From: Candidatus Saccharimonadota bacterium
GTDB taxonomy: Bacteria; Patescibacteriota; Saccharimonadia; Saccharimonadales; Saccharimonadaceae
DNA length: 6,462 bases
Assembly (NCBI GenBank): GCA_017511405.1
Contig: JAFWKB010000011.1
Span: 1 to 6,462 of the forward strand
Direction: 5' to 3'
Within the stretch, counting starts at the first letter, position 1, and each line of letters starts with the position of its first letter. The notes beneath the pieces were generated by a model, which ran no database searches, was not told where the DNA came from, and was given only the letters and a program-made list of their open reading frames with translations. The position numbers and the translations under genes were made by a program. Below are positions 1 through 4,402 of the stretch, in pieces.

Positions 1-426
1 AATCTCGCCGAATCTCGTGCAATCAACACCTCTCTTCCTATCCGCCTTTACAACGGATATGACCAAGGTGCCTACATACTCTTTAATGATATCCCCGTTT
101 TTATGGACTCTCGCGTCAATATCTATACAAAACCATTCTCTAAAAACCTTGATCGTGATTTATTCGTAGATTACCAAATAATTGACGATGCTTCATCACT
201 TTCCTCCGATAACAAAAAGGGAACTAATAACCCGAAAAACTCCGACCCGATCCCCTCCGACCCTGACAAAAATTATGAGGAACTCATCTCTCTCTATTCG
301 CCAACCCACTTCCTTCTCGCTAACAATTCAACTCTCGCTAAAACTCTTGAAAATAATCCTTCTTACGAAAAAATTTATTCCGATGATAGTTTCGTCATCT
401 TCGAACCTCTTGCTTCCTCCAAATAA
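1..426 (+). CDS. C-terminal part of a polytopic membrane protein, glycosyltransferase-39-like (GT-C); 5' end outside window
   Basis: The frame is open from base 1 to the TAA at 424-426, giving 141 residues of a longer protein. The Met at 103 is internal (residue 35), because homologous-looking sequence continues upstream of it. The pattern YNGYDQGAYILF, then PVFMDSRVNIY, then ELISLYSPTHFLLANNSTLA, then YEKIYSDDSFVIFE matches the extracytoplasmic C-terminal domain of many GT39/PMT-like membrane proteins (usual form: Y.wGGYl, vFiDgR.d.Y, lL.ky.v.yvl, W..vy.D..avvf). Such proteins usually transfer a sugar from a polyprenyl-phosphate donor to a surface glycan or protein; the catalytic N-terminal part is not visible, so the activity is inference. 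Residues about 62-89 form a Ser/Asp/Asn/Pro-rich, probably disordered linker inside the domain. Codons strongly favour C or T in third position, as in the other plus-strand genes. No clear terminator follows the stop. Confidence 0.65.
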   Translation, partial: NLAESRAINTSLPIRLYNGYDQGAYILFNDIPVFMDSRVNIYTKPFSKNLDRDLFVDYQIIDDASSLSSDNKKGTNNPKNSDPIPSDPDKNYEELISLYSPTHFLLANNSTLAKTLENNPSYEKIYSDDSFVIFEPLASSK

Positions 427-427
427 C

Positions 428-642
428 TCTTATATAAATCCATCCTATAAATAAATACCAATGAAGAACCGGAGGTAGTCCTCTTAGCCCAAACAAAAAA
501 AAGACACATAAGCCCCTCAAACCACAACTCCAAAAAGCGTGTACTCAGATGTCTTGACGCTAATCCCTGGCACCCTAATTAACAATCCCAGCACCACTAT
601 TAAGCCATTAGAAAACAAATATCTTTTAAAAACCATTTTCAT
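428..642 (-). pseudogene. Possible frame-broken N-terminal remnant of a polytopic membrane glycosyltransferase-like protein
   Basis: Reading the minus strand from an ATG at 642 gives an amphipathic start, a hydrophobic helix (NGLIVVLGLLIRVPG) and then SVKTSEY, before a TGA at 517-519. After the TAC codon at 541-543 a different frame gives RFLELWFEGL. Downstream of an eight-base homopolymer (A in plus orientation, 495-502) the third frame gives LRGLPPVLHWYLFIGWIY until about 428. Joined, these pieces resemble the start of GT-C/PMT-like membrane proteins: first helix, R-P-G, S-x-DY, FL-x-x-WF, then a second helix. No single frame covers the region, so I read it as a decayed gene fragment. It ends against the 3' end of the plus-strand gene at 1-426. 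It could also be chance hydrophobic sequence or two sequencing/assembly indels. Apart from the terminator, this accounts for most of the 427-694 gap; no RNA gene was recognised there. Confidence 0.35.
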
Positions 643-675
643 AATAATAAAGCCCGGCCTTTTACAAGACCAGGC
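641..675 (-). terminator. Rho-independent terminator of the pilin operon
   Basis: On the minus strand, GCCTGGTCTT and AAGGCCGGGC (675-652) form a 10-pair stem with two G-T wobbles, closed by a GTAA tetraloop of the GNRA type. The tail TTTATTATTAT (651-641) follows. It begins 19 bases after the TAG of the last pilin gene at 695. There is no T-run on the other side, so it should act only on minus-strand transcripts. The tail is interrupted by A residues, which may make termination incomplete. Confidence 0.8.
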
Positions 676-694
676 CATACAAAAATCCAATTTT

Positions 695-1132
695 CTAATT
701 AAAACCTAAGATTCTCTTAAGTACGAAATTCACAATCGCATAAGCCAAAACTGCGACTACAAGCCCAACCAAACCATAAAGAATAATATTCTTTGCCTTG
801 GTAACCTTCGCCTGATCTCCCGCCGAAGTTGTATACATAATACCACCAAATATAATCATCACCACCGCAAGGATACCAATAATATAAAGAAGTACATTCA
901 CGACCCTTCCTGCAGTCGATTCTAAGTCTAGTTGATCACCTTCATCCCATCCCGCAGCCTTCATTCCATTCTCAATCTCACCCTGAGTACTACTCGAACT
1001 ACCACTACTGGTAGTAGCTTTTTTAGTATTCGCAGCATATGCACTTTCACTCGGCAAAACCGCCATCCCCATTCCAGCAACTGCCAAAACTCCCGCAAAC
1101 ACAAGCGTTTTAACCTTTTCTGATACTCTCAT
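695..1132 (-). CDS. Type IV secretion pilin-like protein (T4SS_pilin family), fourth gene of the operon
   Basis: This 145-residue protein has an N-terminal signal peptide (positively charged start, hydrophobic residues about 8-28, likely cleavage near AYA-AN at 33). A Ser/Thr/Gly-rich stretch (about 37-50) and a short acidic segment follow, then two membrane helices at about 78-97 and 117-138. Between the helices sits the small polar turn TTSAGDQAKVTKAKN. Two C-terminal helices joined by a TSAG-x-x-x-x-x-x-KAK loop are the hallmark of CPR type IV secretion pilins, which are distantly VirB2/TrbC-like; subunits are expected to pack in the membrane or a filament. Where its paralogues have GNPGA it has GDQAK, so it is the most divergent in the loop, and it has no Cys. 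A Shine-Dalgarno AGGAAGGA (about 1137-1144) supports the ATG at 1130-1132. It has its own promoter in the 65-base gap before it and a terminator after it. Confidence 0.85.
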   Translation of the reverse strand: MRVSEKVKTLVFAGVLAVAGMGMAVLPSESAYAANTKKATTSSGSSSSTQGEIENGMKAAGWDEGDQLDLESTAGRVVNVLLYIIGILAVVMIIFGGIMYTTSAGDQAKVTKAKNIILYGLVGLVVAVLAYAIVNFVLKRILGFN

Positions 1133-1163
1133 TTATTCCTTCCTTTCATTTTAAGTTACCTTC

Positions 1164-1192
1164 ATAATAACAAAAATAACCATGAGTGTAAA
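1164..1192 (-). promoter_or_regulatory. Internal sigma-70-type promoter for the last pilin gene
   Basis: Minus strand: -35 TTTACA (1192-1187), a 17-base spacer, and -10 TATTAT (1169-1164) preceded by TGt, giving an extended -10. The expected transcript start is near 1157, giving a leader of about 25 bases that contains the Shine-Dalgarno at about 1137-1144. It lies just after the stop of the preceding pilin gene at 1198, and no hairpin separates the two genes, so the last gene could be made both from this promoter and by readthrough. Confidence 0.65.
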
Positions 1193-1197
1193 GGTTT

Positions 1198-1584
1198 TTA
1201 TTTCTTTGTCGTAAAATCAAGCACAAAATTTATAATCGCATAAGCAAGTATCGCAATCACAAGCCCAACAATCGCATAAAGAAGAGTCATCTTTGCCTTT
1301 TGAACCGCTCCCGGATTTCCCGCACTTGTTGTCATTTTTATACCCGACACGATAATCATCACAATCGTTACGACGCCAACAAGATACAACAAAAGGTTCA
1401 CCACGTTCACGACCGGCTTCTTAATCGTATCTTTGTTATTACACCCCGCCGCCTCTCGAAGCTCTTTATTTATACTTTTATCATTACAAATCGGATCCGC
1501 CGCAAAAACCGGTACACTCACCACCCAGACTCCAAGCGCTCCTATCAAAATCGCAAAAACCAGGTTTCTTATTCTTTCCCGCAT
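1198..1584 (-). CDS. Type IV secretion pilin-like protein with two-Cys ectodomain, third gene of the operon
   Basis: This 128-residue protein has a signal peptide (RERIRN charged start, hydrophobic to about 27, likely cleavage near VFA-AD). A short extracytoplasmic segment carries C33 and C48, which could form a disulfide. Membrane helices at about 60-80 and 100-122 flank the loop TTSAGNPGAVQKAKM. The loop and second helix are nearly the same as in the neighbouring gene at 1589-1855, pointing to tandem duplication. The start ATG at 1582-1584 lies only 4 bases after the preceding stop. A GGAG-type site overlaps that stop codon but is unusually close to the ATG (about 1 base), so translation may rely on coupling with the upstream gene. 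The role as a pilin or VirB2-like subunit is inferred from the family pattern. Confidence 0.85.
   Translation of the reverse strand: MRERIRNLVFAILIGALGVWVVSVPVFAADPICNDKSINKELREAAGCNNKDTIKKPVVNVVNLLLYLVGVVTIVMIIVSGIKMTTSAGNPGAVQKAKMTLLYAIVGLVIAILAYAIINFVLDFTTKK
1256..1340 (-). repeat. Paralogous repeat copy 1 (pilin loop and second helix)
   Basis: This stretch in the third pilin gene matches 1641-1725 in the second pilin gene at a constant offset of 385 bases. Identical blocks include ATCACAAGCCCAA and CGGATTTCCCG in plus orientation. It encodes the GNPGAVQKAKMTL loop and the start of the last helix. It is a diverged duplication inside coding sequence, not a mobile repeat, but is a possible recombination site. 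Confidence 0.6.
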
Positions 1585-1588
1585 TCTC

Positions 1589-1855
1589 CTACCCCACTTT
1601 TCCCATCACGAACGTCACAATAGAAAACGCCAAAACAGAAATCACAAGCCCAATAATTGAATAGATCAAAGTCATTTTCGCCTTCTGAACCGCCCCCGGA
1701 TTTCCCGAACTAGCCGACATCTGGAGTCCCGATACAATAATCATTACAACCGCAATCATCCCCGTTATCCCAAAAAACCAAGAAAGTGCATTTGTCTTAA
1801 ACGTCTCCGTATCTGTTTTCGGAATCTTATTTAAAGAATCATTTATATAGTTCAT
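1589..1855 (-). CDS. Short pilin-like two-helix membrane protein without signal peptide, second gene of the operon
   Basis: This 88-residue protein starts with a polar stretch (MNYINDSLNKIPKTDTETFK) instead of a signal peptide. Helices follow at about 24-43 and 63-84, with the family loop SASSGNPGAVQKAKM between them. Its C-terminal half is closely similar to the product of 1198-1584. The start is well supported: GGGAGGAGGG (1870-1861) lies 5 bases before the ATG, and the ATG overlaps the preceding stop in a TAATG arrangement, implying translational coupling. Lacking a cleavable signal, it may be a membrane-embedded accessory subunit, or the first helix may itself direct insertion. No in-frame ATG or GTG nearby would restore a signal peptide. 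Confidence 0.8.
   Translation of the reverse strand: MNYINDSLNKIPKTDTETFKTNALSWFFGITGMIAVVMIIVSGLQMSASSGNPGAVQKAKMTLIYSIIGLVISVLAFSIVTFVMGKVG
1641..1725 (-). repeat. Paralogous repeat copy 2 (pilin loop and second helix)
   Basis: This is the partner of the copy at 1256-1340, lying in the second pilin gene. The protein segments differ mainly by conservative changes (for example LLYAIVGLVIAIL against LIYSIIGLVISVL), so the duplication is not recent but both copies are under similar constraint. Confidence 0.6.
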
Positions 1856-2313
1856 TAAAACCCTCCTCCCGCGTTCATCATCGCGAGTATCGTATTAACA
1901 ATTACCTGAGCCAACAATACAATTACTAGCCCAACAATCGTCCCCGTAAGCGTCTTCTTTGCCGCCTCCGCCGCTCCCGGATTCCCCGCCGAAGTGATAT
2001 ATCTAAAACCAGAATACGCAATCAAAATGACCGCAAGAAGCCCCGCCACAAAGAATAAATCGTTCAAAACCGTTAAAACAATCTTCCAAACTGAACTCAC
2101 GAGCTTGTCTCCCTCAAAGTTCTTTTGGCTAATCTCACACGTCTCCCTCCCTGTGCTGCTTTTTCCTTCCGTCGTCTCCAAATAAGAATACCAAGATTTT
2201 AGACCAAAAAATGACGTGCTCTTATTACATTTTGCCGCAAAAGCATTCGCCGGAAAAAGCGATGCCGCCCCAATCAAAAGGGTCATAATTAAAGAAAGAA
2301 CTTTTCTTTTCAT
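1855..2313 (-). CDS. Type IV secretion pilin-like protein with longer ectodomain, first gene of the operon
   Basis: This 152-residue protein has a clear signal peptide (MKRK start, hydrophobic to about 21, likely cleavage near AFA-AK at 26). An ectodomain of about 45 residues follows, with aromatic residues and two Cys (C29 and C59). Helices at about 80-101 and 123-146 flank the family loop ITSAGNPGAAEAAKK. It ends in a Gly-rich tail (NAGGGF) whose codons also form the Shine-Dalgarno of the next gene. Its stop overlaps the next ATG by one base. The promoter -10 ends 6 bases before the ATG at 2311-2313, so the mRNA is probably leaderless or nearly so; no Shine-Dalgarno is present. It has the longest ectodomain of the four paralogues, so it could be the main exposed subunit, but that is inference. 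Confidence 0.85.
   Translation of the reverse strand: MKRKVLSLIMTLLIGAASLFPANAFAAKCNKSTSFFGLKSWYSYLETTEGKSSTGRETCEISQKNFEGDKLVSSVWKIVLTVLNDLFFVAGLLAVILIAYSGFRYITSAGNPGAAEAAKKTLTGTIVGLVIVLLAQVIVNTILAMMNAGGGF
1861..1870 (-). promoter_or_regulatory. Strong Shine-Dalgarno for the signal-less pilin gene
   Basis: GGGAGGAGGG on the minus strand, 5 bases before the ATG at 1853-1855. It is embedded in the last Gly codons of the upstream pilin gene. It fixes the start and shows that this organism's ribosomes can use Shine-Dalgarno pairing, in contrast to the leader-poor genes nearby. Confidence 0.75.
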
Positions 2314-2319
2314 AACCCC

Positions 2320-2348
2320 ATTATATCACATAGTACAATGTTTAATAA
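2320..2348 (-). promoter_or_regulatory. Pilin operon promoter (extended -10, weak -35)
   Basis: Minus strand: consensus -10 TATAAT (2325-2320) with TG one base upstream (TGATATAAT). The candidate -35 TTATTA (2348-2343) at a 17-base spacing matches only three of six consensus positions. The predicted transcript start falls at about 2313-2314, on or next to the pilin ATG, which predicts a leaderless message. It faces the promoter of the LtaS-like gene across about 70 bases. Confidence 0.65.
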
Positions 2349-2396
2349 ATCAAACGCTTGCTTCACTCGCCTCAATTTCATAACCACCCTTTACCA

Positions 2397-2424
2397 TTAA
2401 AATAAAGACAATTCTTGTTATAAT
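2397..2424 (+). promoter_or_regulatory. Promoter of the LtaS-like gene (extended -10, weak -35)
   Basis: Consensus -10 TATAAT (2419-2424) is preceded by TGT, giving an extended -10. A -35-like TTAAAA (2397-2402) lies 16 bases upstream and matches four of six positions. The predicted start near 2431 leaves a leader of only about 11 bases, with no Shine-Dalgarno, before the ATG at 2442. Confidence 0.6.
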
Positions 2425-2441
2425 AATCCAAAAAGACAACT

Positions 2442-4313
2442 ATGCAAGACGAGTCAACCGATTCTAAAAACAATATTCATCTCAAGAACGCCTTCACCGA
2501 ACAGAAAAACCTGCCCGAAAATATTTTCCTCTCTCTTTTTCTTGGCGCTACCTGTTTTATTCCTCTCGACTTATTCTTCCTTCTTATTAATTTCAAATAC
2601 GCTAACGACATAGGTGAGAATATTCTATTCGTAGTGCTCCTCGGTAGTCTATTTTTTCTAGTCTTCTTCGCTATCTTTAAAAGCTCCTTTAGAGCTCTTC
2701 TTGTATGTTATTCACTCAGCTTTCTAATTGGCATCATAAATCAAATCAAAGTCTTCATCACAAACGAACCAGTTTATCTAACCGACGTTCAATTTCTCAC
2801 CAAACTCGGACACTTAGGTCAACTCATTACAGCAAACATCTCTCTTGCATCTATTCTGATCTTTATTCTAATCATGTTAGCTTTTGGAGGCGTATTATTA
2901 TTCATACTTTTTGTTGCGAAAAAGTTCAACATATCTCTAAACTCTTTAAAGTATCGTATTCCGATTATAGGCCTTGGAATCGTCTCCCTTATGATTCTTT
3001 TTATGCCACTCTCAAACACTCAAGCATTTTTTCTAAAAGTCTTTACAAACAACAACAAATTTCAAGACTACGACGGCTACGGGACCAATCTTCAGTACTA
3101 TCTAAAATACGGTTTTATTGGAGGACTATACGGAAACTATCTCAATAATAGTTTTCATCCCCCAAAAGACTACGATGAAACTACCGTCGAAAAACTCCTA
3201 GCAGAAACAATACCAAGCCAACAAATAAAACTCGGTAGACCCGACATCTACATAATCTTTTCCGAATCATTTTGGGACTTAGATCAATTAGACGAAATAA
3301 GTTTCAATCAAAAAATTACCAAAAACTTTAATTCGCTCAAAGAAAAAGGCTTTTTTATCAACACCATCTCTCCTTCCTACGGTGGTATGTCGGAAAACGT
3401 TGCCTTTGAATTTTTAACCGGCGGAAGCATGAATTTCTTTCCTCAAGGATATATCCCGGTCAACTCTCTTTATTCCACTAAAAACGCCGAAAAAATTCCT
3501 TCTCTCGTAAAAGCGTTAAAAAACAACGGATATAACACAAAAACAACCTTCGTTGAAGATTACTACCAAACCGAAAAAACCTACAAAAAGATGGGGTTCG
3601 ATACCTACCTAGAATTAGCCAGAAACAACAAAGTCTCAGATTACAACGACGAAAAACTTACCAACCTTATTATAGATGAAATAGAAAACAACACAGAAAA
3701 CCTCTTTAGTGTTTATTCCACATTTGAAAACCACATGCCATTTTCGGAAACAAAATACAACAACTACGATATAGAAATTACAAAAAGCAACCTTAATGAA
3801 GACTCAAATAAAGCCTTACGCTCCTATGCGCAGGGGATCTACAATTCCGACAAACAGCTCAGCCGACTCTACGAAAAAATTCAACAAACCAAACGCCCAA
3901 TCTTACTAATTTTCATAAGCGATCATCTACCCTACCTATACAACAGCAATCTCAAAAACGTTTTTGATGAACTTAGCTATTTCAACACGAACGACGAAAA
4001 AACAAATCTCTATAGGAAATACAATACCCAATGCCTAATCCTATCTAATTACACTCTAACTGATTTTGATATACCAAAATACTACGGCGTCGATCAAATC
4101 CTCAGCTATATTGTCAATCGTTTAGATCTCTCCAAAAAAGACAACTTCTACTCCTATCTAGAATCGTCTGCAAAAACTTTACCTGCCTTTAATCGTTATA
4201 TCTCTCTAAACACTCAAGGAGAACTATTTTTAACCAATGATTTAGCCGATGAGATGAAAAACACCTACGTCTCCCGAGAAATGATTCAATACAAACTTTT
4301 TATCAATCGATAA
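2442..4313 (+). CDS. LtaS-like membrane phosphoglycerol-transferase/sulfatase-superfamily protein
   Basis: This 623-residue protein has five predicted membrane helices (about 27-50, 60-79, 83-101, 131-159, 172-196) and an outer alkaline-phosphatase-superfamily domain from about 267, the layout of lipoteichoic acid synthases. Visible active-site elements are E275 in FSESFWD (metal), GGMSEN with S317 at the nucleophile site, FEFLTGGS, H431 in ENHMPF, and D494-H495 in SDHLP (metal). Spacing agrees with S. aureus LtaS (E255, T300, H416, D475, H476). Two differences stand out: Ser replaces the usual Thr nucleophile, and the FWNR-type segment that supplies W354/R356 in LtaS reads TFVEDYYQ here. The family transfers phosphoglycerol or a similar group from lipid to a surface polymer; the exact substrate is unknown and true LTA synthesis is not established. 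The gene appears monocistronic, between its own promoter and that of the VirB6-like gene. Its GC content in sampled lines (about 30-35%) is well below that of the next gene. Confidence 0.85.
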   Translation: MQDESTDSKNNIHLKNAFTEQKNLPENIFLSLFLGATCFIPLDLFFLLINFKYANDIGENILFVVLLGSLFFLVFFAIFKSSFRALLVCYSLSFLIGIINQIKVFITNEPVYLTDVQFLTKLGHLGQLITANISLASILIFILIMLAFGGVLLFILFVAKKFNISLNSLKYRIPIIGLGIVSLMILFMPLSNTQAFFLKVFTNNNKFQDYDGYGTNLQYYLKYGFIGGLYGNYLNNSFHPPKDYDETTVEKLLAETIPSQQIKLGRPDIYIIFSESFWDLDQLDEISFNQKITKNFNSLKEKGFFINTISPSYGGMSENVAFEFLTGGSMNFFPQGYIPVNSLYSTKNAEKIPSLVKALKNNGYNTKTTFVEDYYQTEKTYKKMGFDTYLELARNNKVSDYNDEKLTNLIIDEIENNTENLFSVYSTFENHMPFSETKYNNYDIEITKSNLNEDSNKALRSYAQGIYNSDKQLSRLYEKIQQTKRPILLIFISDHLPYLYNSNLKNVFDELSYFNTNDEKTNLYRKYNTQCLILSNYTLTDFDIPKYYGVDQILSYIVNRLDLSKKDNFYSYLESSAKTLPAFNRYISLNTQGELFLTNDLADEMKNTYVSREMIQYKLFINR

Positions 4314-4351
4314 ACACCCCCTCCTAATCACCCTTCCACCCCTAATTCCTC

Positions 4352-4380
4352 TTGACAATTCCGCTTATGTGTGCTATAAT
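4352..4380 (+). promoter_or_regulatory. Near-perfect consensus sigma-70 promoter of the VirB6-like gene
   Basis: TTGACA (4352-4357), a 17-base spacer and TATAAT (4375-4380), with TGc immediately before the -10. All twelve hexamer bases match consensus and the extended -10 is also present. The predicted start is near 4387, leaving a leader of about 16 bases with no Shine-Dalgarno before the ATG at 4403. No operator-like inverted repeat is evident, so high constitutive transcription is the simplest reading. No hairpin terminator was seen in the 89-base gap after the LtaS-like gene. Confidence 0.85.
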
Positions 4381-4402
4381 TAAAAAGATATACCTATCTG
4401 TT

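Noticed and set aside
103..426. A separate 107-residue gene starting at the ATG at 103
   Set aside because: The same frame is open back to base 1, and the upstream residues (YNGYDQGAYILF) belong to the same domain, so this Met is internal.
182..454. Plus-strand frame of 90 residues overlapping the GT-C-like gene
   Set aside because: It is an alternative frame of a better-supported coding region and has no domain pattern.
470..484. Small hairpin GGAGG-TAGT-CCTCT as a possible terminator for the gene ending at 426
   Set aside because: The stem is only five pairs with a wobble and no T-run follows on either strand.
517..642. A real 41-residue small membrane protein starting at 642
   Set aside because: The ATG lies in the tail of the pilin terminator with no Shine-Dalgarno or promoter, and family-like sequence continues in other frames past its stop, so a broken gene fits better.
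1133..1197. Possible terminator between the third and fourth pilin genes
   Set aside because: Only a weak GTTA/TAAC pairing with a long loop is present; the gap is better explained by a promoter and a Shine-Dalgarno.
932..2185. Plus-strand reading frames across the pilin operon (932-1123, 1300-1623, 1433-1660, 1994-2185)
   Set aside because: They are antisense to well-supported pilin genes and encode basic, Ser/Thr/Arg-rich sequence with no recognisable domain.
2705..3148. Overlapping frames inside the LtaS-like gene (2705-3148 plus, 2819-3019 minus)
   Set aside because: Both lie within membrane-helix and linker coding sequence of the real gene and show no independent features.
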